A DNA stretch of 64,000 nt from Corynebacterium sp. ES2730-CONJ (GCF_024834055.1 NZ_JANUXZ010000002.1:1-64000); one strand, 5' to 3'. Shown: positions 16,478 to 26,128, counted from the stretch's first letter. The notes: generated by a model not told the origin, from the letters alone. Numbers and translations are program-made.

Positions 16478-17602
16478 CTAGGCATTAGGTAGTGTGAAGC
16501 CTCGGCCGACCCCGCCTCGGACATTGAGGTCATTGAGAACCGCGTCCATATTGGTAGTAATTGTGGGCTGGAAGAATGGACCTTGGATGGGGGTGTGGCA
16601 AGAGAGTTGGTATTGCGGAACTACTCCGCCGGAGACCAAGCCCACGACAGCACCGCCGGCGATCACCGGGGCGCCAGAGTCACCTACGGTGGCACATACC
16701 TGACTCATCGAGGTTTTACTATCAGAAACCCATACCCGTCCGCACGTGGTGCCGGTTGCCACACCTGATTTACACACCATCTCGTAGTGCCCAGGTTGCC
16801 CGCCCAGACGCTGGGCAGTAACGCCATTATAGGAACGAGTAATTTTGGCGTTTGAGCCGAGCTCAATGACTGAATAATCCAATCCCTTCGAACCATGGGC
16901 CACCACGGTCCCAGATCGTCCTACGCGCCACGAGTCGGCATTAACTACCTGGTCACCTACCTTGCCACAGTGGCCTGCGGTCAACGCCACCTGGTGGCCC
17001 TTCTCATCGACCCCACTGGCGGTAATCGTGCACATTTGACTCTCGCCAATATATACCGGAGTGGAGGGCCCGTAGAGGGAAAAGCCCTCGCGCTCTGTAA
17101 ATAAGGAAGCCAAGGGTGTTGCTGGCTGGTCGAACCATGAATTATTAATGCGGTTGAGCACTGGGTGAGGTTTTAAAGCCAGGAACATTGAGAGAGGATC
17201 GGAGCGCCAATGGTAATTAGGGCCATCGACTATGGGACGAAACTCATCCCCCGTGCGTTTTAGGGTCTCATCCCCTAGCTTAAAATCTGGTTGCGGTTGG
17301 GCTTGCGGATTCAAATTTTTGGGAATGCCCTTACCGAGAGAATCCATCGCCGCTTGAAAATCTTGAGCCGCGTATTCCGCCTGTTTAAGTTCCCTATTGA
17401 GATTGTCCACCGCGCGATCGATATCGGCAACGATAACAGGGTCAATGGGAGGGAGTTCAAGACCGTGAACCTTTAAGTCGGATTGCACCTGCCGCAGGGT
17501 CTCCGAGGCTGTGGGGATCACAGCAGCTCCAGCGGGGGCAGTGAGGCCTCCCTGGATTCCCAGGGCTAGGGCCGAGGCTAGAACGAAACGGAAAGCGCGC
17601 AT
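16478..17602 (-). CDS. secreted S1-family serine protease
   Basis: A 374-residue exported protein. The signal peptide (MRAFRFVLASALALG, ending near APAGAA) is followed by a helical pro-region with several Gln and Pro, then a trypsin-like domain with H211 (LTAGHCG), D242 (LDYSV) and S309 (GDSGAP). The ATG at 17602 is chosen because the signal peptide starts there; the frame is open to 17674. Four Cys in the catalytic domain could form two disulfides. Similar chymotrypsin-like proteases are common corynebacterial exoproteins; substrate unknown. Confidence 0.88.
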   Translation of the reverse strand: MRAFRFVLASALALGIQGGLTAPAGAAVIPTASETLRQVQSDLKVHGLELPPIDPVIVADIDRAVDNLNRELKQAEYAAQDFQAAMDSLGKGIPKNLNPQAQPQPDFKLGDETLKRTGDEFRPIVDGPNYHWRSDPLSMFLALKPHPVLNRINNSWFDQPATPLASLFTEREGFSLYGPSTPVYIGESQMCTITASGVDEKGHQVALTAGHCGKVGDQVVNADSWRVGRSGTVVAHGSKGLDYSVIELGSNAKITRSYNGVTAQRLGGQPGHYEMVCKSGVATGTTCGRVWVSDSKTSMSQVCATVGDSGAPVIAGGAVVGLVSGGVVPQYQLSCHTPIQGPFFQPTITTNMDAVLNDLNVRGGVGRGFTLPNA

Positions 17603-17732
17603 AGTGACAAAGATCTCTTTTCGGGGCGGTATGGATACAGGTGAAGCTAAAGAAGTAGGGAAGCTTCGCGGCATTTTCTATCATGCCACGAAACTTCCCT
17701 AACTTTCGTATCAACTACCTCAACAGGGGTGA

Positions 17733-18095
17733 CTAGTTGATTTCGACCAGCGGCTGTCCACCTTGGACTGAATCTCCGACTTCTACGCGCACAGCGCCGA
17801 CCACGCCAGCATTCGGAGCGGTGATCTCTGTCTCCATCTTCATCGCCTCAAGGATGAGCAAAACTTGCCCTTGCTCGATCTCGTCGCCTGGTTCAACCAG
17901 AACCTTGAAAACGCTACCGGCAAGAGGGGCCACCACGGCATTAGCGGAGACACCCTGAACAGAAGCATTGGACGGCTCGTTGTGTGCCGTAGCTTGGGAG
18001 CCACCAAATACGATGGGGCTCAGGGTGCGCTTCTCTTCTTCAACTTCGACTTCAACGGCATAAGTAATGCCATTGACGGTCACATTCAATTTCAT
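17733..18095 (-). CDS. transcarboxylase 1.3S biotin carrier subunit
   Basis: A 120-residue biotin carboxyl carrier protein. The biotinyl site is K86 in EAMKMET, within a C-terminal biotinyl domain (about 50-120). The N-terminus [10 protein letters not shown] is nearly that of the Propionibacterium 1.3S subunit. It shuttles carboxyl groups between the 12S site (methylmalonyl-CoA/propionyl-CoA) and the 5S site (pyruvate/oxaloacetate). Last gene of the operon. Confidence 0.92.
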   Translation of the reverse strand: MKLNVTVNGITYAVEVEVEEEKRTLSPIVFGGSQATAHNEPSNASVQGVSANAVVAPLAGSVFKVLVEPGDEIEQGQVLLILEAMKMETEITAPNAGVVGAVRVEVGDSVQGGQPLVEIN

Positions 18096-18115
18096 TTTTT
18101 CCTCTTCCTAGAGCC

Positions 18116-18385
18116 TTATTTGGGCCCTGGCATGTGCTGTTGCACGGCCTGACGCCCTTGAGCAGCCCAGGTCCGGTGACGGGAGTAGCGGACCGCTTTG
18201 ATGCGTCCCTTATTACCTAAGAATGCGCTGACAGCAGCCGCGATAGCGGTGATGACGTCCTCGGGGATAGCGATATCGGAACGCTTACGCAGCTCAGCAA
18301 TTTCGGCCTCGGCGACGTCGAGGCGCTTGGTTAGCTCTTGAACTAAGCTAGCCAACTCTTGACTATTCATCTCGCTCATTTTCAC
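18116..18385 (-). CDS. small protein of the transcarboxylase operon
   Basis: An 89-residue protein between the 12S and 1.3S genes. Residues 8-37 form a Leu/Glu-rich amphipathic helix (probable coiled coil), then a small hydrophobic helix (EDVITAIAAAVSAFL), then a basic tail (KGRIKAVRYSRH...WAAQGR). Small subunits of related decarboxylases (epsilon of methylmalonyl-CoA decarboxylase) have a similar basic tail ending, so an assembly role is plausible. The homology is weak and inferred. Confidence 0.7.
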   Translation of the reverse strand: MKMSEMNSQELASLVQELTKRLDVAEAEIAELRKRSDIAIPEDVITAIAAAVSAFLGNKGRIKAVRYSRHRTWAAQGRQAVQQHMPGPK

Positions 18386-18403
18386 AATCCTTCTCAGCCG
18401 GCA

Positions 18404-19960
18404 TTAAACCGGCATCAGGCCGTGCTTCTTGGTTGGACGATCGACACGCTTATTGGCAAGGACCTCTAAGGCGTGCGCGATCTGCATCCGTGTTTCGGCA
18501 GGATCGATGATGTCATCGACGAGGCCGCGGGAAGCTGCCATAAATGGTGTTGCAAAGGTTTCACGGTAGAGGGTGATGAGCTCCTCGCGCTTTGCATCAG
18601 GGTCATCGGCCTCAGCGATTTCCTTGCGGAAGACCACATTAACCGCACCTTCGGCTCCCATCACGGCAATTTCTGCAGTAGGCCATGCGAAGACGCAGTC
18701 AGCACCGAGATCCTTCGAGCACATGGCAAGGTGAGCTCCACCATAGGACTTGCGAAGCTCAACGGTAATCTTCGGCACCGAAGCTGATGAATAGGCGTAG
18801 AGCATTTTAGCGCCGTGGCGAATAATGCCACCATGCTCCTGGGCGACACCAGGCATGAAGCCTGGAACGTCAACCAATGTCAACAGCGGAATATTAAAAG
18901 CGTTGCAGAAGCGGATAAACTGCGCGCCCTTATCGGAGGAATTGATATCGAGGACACCGGACATCACATTCGGCTGGTTGGCAACAATTCCGACGGTACG
19001 CCCAACGATGCGCGCAAAACCTACGACGATAGACTGGGCAAAGCCGGCCTGTACCTCAAGGAAGTCAGCATGGTCAACAATGCGGGTGATCACGTCGCGG
19101 ATATCGTAGCTGCGCTTTCCGTCAACTGGTACGATATCGCGAAGCTCTGGATCTGGTTCCACGATCACGTCTGGGTCCACTACAGGTGGTTCCTCGGTGT
19201 TATTTTGCGGCAAGAAGCTCAGTAGCTTCTGTGCGATGAGAATTGCTTGCTCATCGTTGTCAGCGACAAAGTGGATATTTCCAGCCTTTGCCATATGCGC
19301 ATCGGCGCCACCCAGCTGATCAGCGGTCACGTCTTCGCCGGTTACGGACTTGATAACTCCTGGGCCAGTAATGAACATATTGGCCTGGCGCGTCTGAATG
19401 ATGAAGTCCGTAAGTGCTGGTGAATAAGCTGCACCACCAGCACACGGGCCTGCAATAATGGAGATCTGCGGCACGAGTCCGGACAGCAGGACGTTGTTGT
19501 AGAAGACCTTTCCGTAACCTGAGAGAGAATCGATGCCTTCTTGAACACGCGCTCCGCCGGAATCGTTGATGAATACGAATGGTGTGCCGGTTGTAGCCGA
19601 TGCCTGCATCATTGCAGCCACCTTATTCGACTGGGTTTCGCCGGCCGAACCACCCATAACAGTAAAGTCCTGGGAAGCGATATGCAACGGACGTCCCAGC
19701 ACTGCGGCGGAACCAGTGACCACACCATCGGCGGGTGCCACTGCCTTATCCATTCCGAAGTGAGTTGTACGGTGCTTTGAGAACATTCCGGTTTCACGGA
19801 AGGTGCCGTTATCTACCAGGGCATCGATACGCTCACGGGCAGTCATCTTGCCCTTTGCGCGCTGTTTGTCTTGTTTATCGGCGCCGCCACCTAAGGTGAT
19901 GCGCTCCCGCTCAGCGGCGAGCTCTTCGAGGCGCTGGGCCATTGTTTTTAATTCAGCCAT
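18404..19960 (-). CDS. transcarboxylase 12S subunit (methylmalonyl-CoA carboxyltransferase)
   Basis: A 518-residue crotonase-fold carboxyltransferase of the MmdA/PccB family. The two halves contain the oxyanion-hole regions GGARVQEGIDSLSGYG and GAKMLYAYS, and the acyl-CoA binding region GPCAGGAAYSPA is clear. It moves CO2 between methylmalonyl-CoA and biotin on the 1.3S subunit. The protein resembles the Propionibacterium 12S subunit along its length. Adjacent 5S and 1.3S genes, and no biotin carboxylase, favour transcarboxylase over an acyl-CoA carboxylase. Confidence 0.92.
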   Translation of the reverse strand: MAELKTMAQRLEELAAERERITLGGGADKQDKQRAKGKMTARERIDALVDNGTFRETGMFSKHRTTHFGMDKAVAPADGVVTGSAAVLGRPLHIASQDFTVMGGSAGETQSNKVAAMMQASATTGTPFVFINDSGGARVQEGIDSLSGYGKVFYNNVLLSGLVPQISIIAGPCAGGAAYSPALTDFIIQTRQANMFITGPGVIKSVTGEDVTADQLGGADAHMAKAGNIHFVADNDEQAILIAQKLLSFLPQNNTEEPPVVDPDVIVEPDPELRDIVPVDGKRSYDIRDVITRIVDHADFLEVQAGFAQSIVVGFARIVGRTVGIVANQPNVMSGVLDINSSDKGAQFIRFCNAFNIPLLTLVDVPGFMPGVAQEHGGIIRHGAKMLYAYSSASVPKITVELRKSYGGAHLAMCSKDLGADCVFAWPTAEIAVMGAEGAVNVVFRKEIAEADDPDAKREELITLYRETFATPFMAASRGLVDDIIDPAETRMQIAHALEVLANKRVDRPTKKHGLMPV

Positions 19961-19975
19961 GTCTTTTTCTCCCTT

Positions 19976-21457
19976 TTATTCGGCTGGCTCAACGCGAACG
20001 GTCTCTGTGCGACCGCCCATGGTGACTCGGTAGGTGATTGGTTCCAGAACAGGCTCGTTCTCGCGCTTCTTCAACTTACTTGGATCCTTGCCCACATTCT
20101 TTGGACCTTCTGGTCGAGATTTGAAGAATCCTGGTGCAACACCTGGGAAGAGGGCATTGGTGAGAACGTCCTCATCGGTGCCGTCGAAGCCTTCGAGCGT
20201 TTCGGCCTGGCTGCGCAGTTCATCCCACTCTGGCTCGAGTAGATCAGCTGGCCGGCAGGTAATAGCTTCTTTTTTGGTTTGCTTTTCCGCTTGAGCGATG
20301 AGTTCGGGATTGCGCTCCCCAATGCACTCACCGTAGTAGCCAAGCATGAGGTCTGCGAACTCAGCGGTCATGACCTTATACCGACCCATGAGTACGTTGA
20401 AGACCGCCTGGGTACCCACGATCTGAGAGGATGGGGTCACCAGTGGTGGGAAGCCAGCATCCTCGCGCACGCGAGGTACTTCGGCCATCACTTCGTCGAT
20501 GCGATCGCCGGCACCCTGGGCATTGAGCTGAGATTCCATATTGGACAGCATGCCGCCTGGGATTTGAGAGAGGAAGATATTGGTATCGACGAGAGTCTTT
20601 GACTCGAATTCCTTATACTTCGGACGAATCTTCTTGAAGTGGTCGCGGATATTGATTAGACGATCCATGTCGAGGTCAGTCTCGAAATCGGATCCTTCGA
20701 GCATTTCAACGAGGGATTCGGTGGGGTTGTGGCCAGGGCCCAGGGAGAGAGAGGAGATGGCGGTGTCAACAACATCTGCTCCAGCCTCAATGGCCTTCAT
20801 CAAAGTTACAAGGGTCACGCCGGTAGTCGAGTGGCAGTGCACGTTGATCTGAGTATCATCGCCGTACCTATCCTTGATGCCACGAATGATTTCATAGGCT
20901 GGTTGCGGCTTGAGTAGCGCAGCCATATCCTTGAGCGCGATTGAATCGGCACCCATATCCAGCAGTCGACCGGCTTGCTCGATATAGCCCTCGACGGTGT
21001 GCAGCGGGGATACGGTATAGCAAATCGTACCCTGAGCATGCCCACCGACCTTTTTCACGGCCTTCATGGCGCGCTCGAGGTTGCGAGGATCATTGAGGGC
21101 GTCGAAAACGCGGAAAACATCCATGCCGTTTTCCTTGGACTTTTCGACGAATTTATCGACCACCATATCTTCGTAGTGACGATAGCCGAGGAGGTTCTGG
21201 CCACGCAGTAGCATCTGCAGGCGAGAATTGGGCATGAGCTCGCGGAAGGTGCGCAGTCGCTTCCACGGATCCTCATTGAGGAAGCGGATGCAGGCGTCGA
21301 ATGTTGCACCACCCCAACATTCAACTGACCAGAATCCTGCCTGATCAATATCGGCGCAGGCATCGACCATGTCTTCGAGGGCCATGCGCGTTGCGAATAA
21401 ACTCTGATGCGCGTCGCGGAGTGCTACTTCAGTCACTCCAATTTTTCTTGGACTCAT
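19976..21457 (-). CDS. transcarboxylase 5S subunit (pyruvate/oxaloacetate carboxyltransferase)
   Basis: A 493-residue TIM-barrel carboxyltransferase very like the Propionibacterium 5S subunit. Metal ligands are visible as D15 (LRDAHQS), carbamylated K176 (ALKDMAA) and H207/H209 (VHCHS). It takes CO2 from biotin to make oxaloacetate from pyruvate, or the reverse. First gene of the operon. No Shine-Dalgarno is evident; TATACC at 21478-21473 (minus) would put the transcript start only about 10 nt from the ATG, so a very short leader is possible. Confidence 0.92.
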   Translation of the reverse strand: MSPRKIGVTEVALRDAHQSLFATRMALEDMVDACADIDQAGFWSVECWGGATFDACIRFLNEDPWKRLRTFRELMPNSRLQMLLRGQNLLGYRHYEDMVVDKFVEKSKENGMDVFRVFDALNDPRNLERAMKAVKKVGGHAQGTICYTVSPLHTVEGYIEQAGRLLDMGADSIALKDMAALLKPQPAYEIIRGIKDRYGDDTQINVHCHSTTGVTLVTLMKAIEAGADVVDTAISSLSLGPGHNPTESLVEMLEGSDFETDLDMDRLINIRDHFKKIRPKYKEFESKTLVDTNIFLSQIPGGMLSNMESQLNAQGAGDRIDEVMAEVPRVREDAGFPPLVTPSSQIVGTQAVFNVLMGRYKVMTAEFADLMLGYYGECIGERNPELIAQAEKQTKKEAITCRPADLLEPEWDELRSQAETLEGFDGTDEDVLTNALFPGVAPGFFKSRPEGPKNVGKDPSKLKKRENEPVLEPITYRVTMGGRTETVRVEPAE

Positions 21458-21789
21458 ACTTAAAGAATCTAGGGTATATGCAGGTTTTTTGCAGTCGAGT
21501 TGGGCAGAAATAACGGTGAGTTCATGCCCACTTTTGTCCGTTTGAGTGTGCTGAATCTTCTTATTGGAGATAACTTTTTCTTATATAGGCACGTCTAGGC
21601 AGGTATTCTCACCTTTTGGTAACGGGTTTCAAATAAGCAAAACGGGTATATTTGTGGCTAATCTCGCAGTGAATTATGTCCTAGCACACAGTTACTGAAC
21701 AGCGTTTAGGTGCACTTTTGTACCACATCACGCCAATTCTCTTGAGGCCTATCATCAAAGCGACAACAGTCAACCTAAAATAGAGCACT
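21458..21789. other. divergent promoter region, transcarboxylase and lipoprotein hydrolase
   Basis: About 330 bp with no gene. The left part should hold the transcarboxylase promoter (TATACC on the minus strand at 21478-21473). The right part should hold the promoter of the lipoprotein gene at 21790. No clear operator is seen. Confidence 0.45.
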
Positions 21790-23409
21790 ATGAAACTCTC
21801 GACATATCCACTCGCAGCGCTTGGCGCCTCCCTTAGCCTCGTCCTTTCAGGGTGCGCCTCTACCACTCCCCCTGAACCATCAACCGACCCCTCGTCCATC
21901 GCCTCTAGTACCATGGACACCGCAGATCCAGACGGACCGCACGCAGCCCCAGACCGGCCACGGGCTCCGCTCAAAGTGCAACAGTCTTCCACCACTAACG
22001 CCACGATCTCCGACGTTGATCTCGGCAATACCACCGTCGGAAGTTACAGTGCACCTATTCGAGGCGTGCTAGTGACCCCGACGTCCACCTCCGAGCCCGC
22101 TCCTTTGGTTATTATCAGCCACCTCCGGGCTCCTAACTGCGGCGAATCCACGTTTGCGTTTCCCTGCCCTCAAGGCGAGGAGGAACATAGATTTGACCGC
22201 GGCATGACCTACCTTGGTGAGGCCTATGCTTCACAGGGCTACGCCACCCTCATTCCTGATCTCGGAGCCATCTTCTCCGGCTACGATGTCACCGAACCTT
22301 ATGACCAAAACACAATGTGGGAAGGAAGCGTGGGCGCGCTACTCGCTGCAGTTAGGGAAGATAATTCTGGAAAGACCCAAACATTCGGTATAGATCTCAC
22401 CGACAAAATCGATATGTCTACGGTAGGTTTTTTTGCTCACTCAAGGTCCGGAAGCCTCGTAGATTCAGCTGCCACCGTGGTGGGTGGAAGATCTCTGAAA
22501 TCGGTTTTCGCCTATGCCCCCGCATACGATACCTATGATCTCGAAGCCCTTAACCCAGCTCCCCGCGATATCCCCTACCTCGCACTGAGCGGCGATATGG
22601 ACCAAGATGTGGGAAAGTCAGCAAACCTTTGGCTCGGTCACTACCTCGATACTCCCCGCACCTCCCCTGCGCTAGCAGCTCACGCCCCGGGACTTGGCCA
22701 TATGCTCATTAACCGCACCGCAGCTGCCGCTGAGATGGATGATCGCACTGCCTGTGACCTCACAAATTGTGCAGATGCCCCCACCCACGAAGAAATCCTC
22801 AGCACCATGAGTATCGACTTCTTCGATGCCACCTTGCGCGGTAAACCCACGAGCCTGCCTCTTAGCGCTTCAGCCCCGTTACCAGAAACTGTTGCGGACA
22901 CTCCCATCACGTGGCTTGCTCTAAGCCCCGAGCCCGCAGCTTTTATCAACCACACGGAATTTAGTGGCGATAGTACCCCCTGTCATATCGGGGATCCGAT
23001 GAATCCTATCAAGCCGGACGATCTGTGCCCCATGGCTGATAAAGGAGTGGTAGATATCCTCACTGGAGTTAGCCGCCTGACGAAAGCTAGCACTCAAACT
23101 AAAGTAAGCGGTGCTCGAAGCCTCGCTATCACGCTTGCCCCAACAGGTTCGTATACCGAACCCACCACGGTGAATCTCAACCTGCACCTCGCTGATGGAT
23201 CACTCCACGCTATCGCCCTTGATCCTGAGGATCCAGCGTTGCGCAATCGAGAATCTGCCAATGACAATGGCCGCTATTCACTCGCAACCATCCGAGTGCC
23301 CCTCGATGAGAACGTTACCCAATCCACCATCGAACAAATTGATATCCTTGCCGAGGAAAATCCCGTGTACTTACGCGGCATCGCCCTCTCATTGGGAAAG
23401 ATGGGGTAG
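21790..23409 (+). CDS. secreted alpha/beta-hydrolase lipoprotein
   Basis: A 539-residue lipoprotein with lipobox VLSGC (C22), then a Ser/Thr/Pro-rich linker to about residue 70. A predicted alpha/beta-hydrolase core follows: nucleophile elbow AHSRSG, acid in LSGDMDQ and histidine in PGLGHML, in the right order. A further C-terminal domain of about 180 residues is unassigned. Esterase or lipase-like activity at the cell surface is likely; the substrate is unknown. The nucleophile elbow replaces the usual first Gly by Ala. Confidence 0.75.
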   Translation: MKLSTYPLAALGASLSLVLSGCASTTPPEPSTDPSSIASSTMDTADPDGPHAAPDRPRAPLKVQQSSTTNATISDVDLGNTTVGSYSAPIRGVLVTPTSTSEPAPLVIISHLRAPNCGESTFAFPCPQGEEEHRFDRGMTYLGEAYASQGYATLIPDLGAIFSGYDVTEPYDQNTMWEGSVGALLAAVREDNSGKTQTFGIDLTDKIDMSTVGFFAHSRSGSLVDSAATVVGGRSLKSVFAYAPAYDTYDLEALNPAPRDIPYLALSGDMDQDVGKSANLWLGHYLDTPRTSPALAAHAPGLGHMLINRTAAAAEMDDRTACDLTNCADAPTHEEILSTMSIDFFDATLRGKPTSLPLSASAPLPETVADTPITWLALSPEPAAFINHTEFSGDSTPCHIGDPMNPIKPDDLCPMADKGVVDILTGVSRLTKASTQTKVSGARSLAITLAPTGSYTEPTTVNLNLHLADGSLHAIALDPEDPALRNRESANDNGRYSLATIRVPLDENVTQSTIEQIDILAEENPVYLRGIALSLGKMG

Positions 23410-23492
23410 ATAACGGGGGGGAATAACCACGCCACAAGCCCACATAAACAAAACAAGTGAGGCCTTGGGGGTAACTACTTCCCCAATAAAAG

Positions 23493-23541
23493 GGAGGCGA
23501 GGGCAACCATCGATTGAGCTACGGTAGTTGCCTTCGCCTCC
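23493..23541. terminator. terminator between convergent genes
   Basis: GGAGGCGAGGGCAAC (23493-23507) and GTTGCCTTCGCCTCC (23527-23541) form a 15-bp stem with one G-U type mismatch and a 19-nt loop, between the hydrolase and the surface-protein gene. Confidence 0.8.
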
Positions 23542-23579
23542 TCTTGGCATTTCACCCAAGATAGAATGCTAGAAATGTC

Positions 23580-25043
23580 CTAGATGCGAATTCCTAAAGT
23601 CTGAGCTAGCGCACCTAACTGCGGGAGCATATGAGATAGCGCCGCCATGATTCCGCCTACAACAGCAACGACCGCCAATACGATCCCAGCAATTGCTCCC
23701 GCGCCCAGCGAAGACGCTTCTGGATCCTGTTCTGGCTGCTGTCCCGGATCAGCGGGGGGTGCTGGATTCTCTGGGGTCTGCTCTGCAGGTGGGGTTGGTT
23801 GATCAGTGGGGGCCTCTTGATCATCTTGGTTAATCCCTGATCGCTTGGCTATTTCAGATTGAAGTTCCTTCAGTCGTTTCTTTAGCTCAGGACTAATCGC
23901 AAAGTTATTCGCCTTATCGAAGTCCGCCTTCAGTTCCTCAGCTTGTTGAGTTAAATCAGCATCATCAAGGGTACGCACGGCCTCAAGTGCTGAAGCAAGG
24001 TCCGTGAGGAGATCTTGCCGTTCTTTGTCAATAGCCTGCGACGCCTGGATGAACGTGGACTCTAATTGCCGAACTCTCTCGGTCTGGGCCTCGATGCCCG
24101 CCACATTATTGGCCCTTTCTAGCGAATTAACCTCCGCTAAGAGACGAGCCGCATCATCAGCAATCTTGGCAAGCTTGATCCACTCGTCAAAGAGAACCTT
24201 TCCGCTGTATCCCAGCACGCCGTCGACCACATCATTAAGAGCCTTCTGCAGCGGTGCCGCGACCTCTGTGGCCGTGGGCCCCTGAGGGGTTGCATTTGTT
24301 AGGGCATCGGCTTCGAGCGCTTCTTGGGAGACTTGCTGAGCCTGATCAGTCGCCGAGTAGGCGACCTGTGTCACCGTGATACCAGCAAAATCACTGGGAG
24401 TAAACGGGCTTCGACCTGAATCTAAGTACTTTTGCGGCACGCCCCAATTAACCACTGCAGCACTCGGAATGCGGAAGATGAACTTCTCGTCACCCTTGTA
24501 ATTATTCAAGCCTGACTTGGCCTGGCCTAGATTATCCAAACGGTTTTGGATATCCAGCTGTCGATCGGAGGTTGCTTTCAATTCGGTGAAATGTACCATT
24601 GCTCGATCAATGATCTCAGCAGCTGAGGCCTCAACTACTGGATCTACGCCGATCGAGCTCACATCCAGATCGCGGGCTCCCTGGAAATCCTCCGCCTGCA
24701 GGATTATCATCTCGCGTGCCGCCTGAGCGATCAAAGTTTGGTTCCTGGCATAGAATCTTCCAGCCCACTCATTCGGCGCCTCACGCAGCCAAAATGCCTG
24801 AGCACCTTCGGAGTAGTACGAGCGAGCTTTGTAAATTTGGTCGTATAGCTCAAAAGCAGCAGTATAAGACGCCGAATCCGACTTGGGCTCAATGAGAAAC
24901 TCATTCGGAATCGTGGACCCACCCCGAGCCTGGGCTACCGTGTAGTCGAGGGGCTGAGCCAGGGCAGGTTGACTTATCGTGCCAGCTGCCAGAGAGCTCA
25001 CAACCGCGAGACTTAAGATGCTATTAAGCACCGCTTTCTTCAT
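23580..25043 (-). CDS. secreted, C-terminally membrane-anchored surface protein
   Basis: A 487-residue protein of no family I recognise. It has a signal peptide (MKKAVLNSILSLAVVSSLAAG, cleavage near PALAQ), a long helical ectodomain with Glu/Ala-rich stretches (about 255-385, probable coiled coil), a Pro/Gln/Glu/Thr-rich linker (about 390-440) and a C-terminal hydrophobic helix (AGAIAGIVLAVVAVVGGIMAA). This layout suits an envelope-spanning surface protein. The ATG at 25043 has AAAGGA upstream. No LPxTG motif is present. Confidence 0.75.
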   Translation of the reverse strand: MKKAVLNSILSLAVVSSLAAGTISQPALAQPLDYTVAQARGGSTIPNEFLIEPKSDSASYTAAFELYDQIYKARSYYSEGAQAFWLREAPNEWAGRFYARNQTLIAQAAREMIILQAEDFQGARDLDVSSIGVDPVVEASAAEIIDRAMVHFTELKATSDRQLDIQNRLDNLGQAKSGLNNYKGDEKFIFRIPSAAVVNWGVPQKYLDSGRSPFTPSDFAGITVTQVAYSATDQAQQVSQEALEADALTNATPQGPTATEVAAPLQKALNDVVDGVLGYSGKVLFDEWIKLAKIADDAARLLAEVNSLERANNVAGIEAQTERVRQLESTFIQASQAIDKERQDLLTDLASALEAVRTLDDADLTQQAEELKADFDKANNFAISPELKKRLKELQSEIAKRSGINQDDQEAPTDQPTPPAEQTPENPAPPADPGQQPEQDPEASSLGAGAIAGIVLAVVAVVGGIMAALSHMLPQLGALAQTLGIRI

Positions 25044-25079
25044 GAATGTCCTTTCGTTGCATGATCCCACGACGTTCAT

Positions 25080-25537
25080 TTTTTTCGCGAGAGCACACCC
25101 TTAAGAAAGGGTGCATTACTACAAGATACACACATATGTCCGATTTTGCTAAGGTAACCCTAACTAGCTTTGCTGGATCCAGCACTTACCAAGATTTTCA
25201 AGGTTGCCGCTGTCGATTACGATGAGATTTGTTGAAGCTACATAGCTCCGAGTGACTTAATCGCAGCGATGCCGCGTTTTCCTTATGGGAGGAAAGGGAG
25301 CTACACGGCAGTTTGAATAAGAAGACTTAGCCGAAGGTTACACCTTTACCTACACCCTCTTACCCCGCTCTTAGGACCTCGACACTGCATGGGCAAAACT
25401 GCGGACAGTTTAGGCCTTTCCACTGCCATCTACCTAGGTGGGTGGTCGCCGAGAAATTACCGAGAAACGGAATTGCGGCCGTTCATGGTGGGGAGGTCAG
25501 CGAGCTAGAGACTGTCGACCTGACCCGAAAAACACTG
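25080..25537. other. intergenic before the tRNA-fMet island
   Basis: About 460 bp without a supported gene. It includes the promoter region of the surface-protein gene; a stretch at 25149-25170 (GCTAAGGTAACCCTAACTAG) weakly resembles a DtxR box. The rest shows no clear element. Confidence 0.4.
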
Positions 25538-25561
25538 AAGCCCCCTTCGAAGAGGGGGCTT
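25538..25561 (-). terminator. original tRNA-fMet terminator, displaced by the island
   Basis: AAGCCCCCT (25538-25546) and AGGGGGCTT (25553-25561) form a hairpin followed on the minus strand by TTTTT. It lies just beyond the displaced tRNA 3' fragment. Confidence 0.75.
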
Positions 25562-25570
25562 TAGTGCGAT

Positions 25571-25622
<52 letters not shown>

Positions 25623-25804
25623 TTAGGTCTATAGCCATAATTAAAAATGTTGTCGCTGGCAGCCTCCTGTAAACAACGTTTTTACGCATGTTACCGGTGT
25701 CGATACAGCAACACTATTAGATTCATTGACTCTAACGAAGAAGAAAAGGACCACTTAGAGCCATGGAGCGCCACTTCAAAGCGGTCCTGTCAACGAAAGG
25801 CCCC

Positions 25805-26128
25805 CTATGCCCACGATCTGCACCAATGTCTACTCGACGACGCGCATATGATGCGAGGACTGAGCGCGATTTGTTGCCGCTTTCGTGTAGCAGCGAACAT
25901 GGCGGAACGTGACGCGGCCATGGTGTCCACGTCGTCGGGTGTGTAGTTCGTATGGTTGACTTCGACGCAGTGGCGAACCTTTTGGCGCGTTGGTCGACGG
26001 GAATGGTGTCGTTATAGAACATGCTGAGCGTGGTGCGCCAGCCGTGGGTGCGGAAGTCCATGTGCAACGACTCGAGGCACAGTTGCAACGTCATCTCCCG
26101 ATAGAGCGCACGGATGGCTTCTTGCTCC
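25805..26128 (-). pseudogene. tyrosine integrase remnant, frameshifted
   Basis: On the minus strand, from near 26128 one frame reads ALYREMTLQLCLES...HGWRTTLSMFY...DQRAKRF, which holds the H-x-x-R box. Near 25968 a single missing base shifts the frame; restoring it gives RFGHCVEVNHTNYTPDDVDTM, with the second histidine and catalytic Tyr. It then reads to a stop at 25805-25807. Everything upstream of the C-terminal catalytic part is gone (TAG near 26130). It is probably the integrase that brought the island. Confidence 0.75.

Noticed and set aside
25149..25170. Possible DtxR box before the surface-protein gene
   Set aside because: Only about 12 of 19 matches and half-sites out of register.
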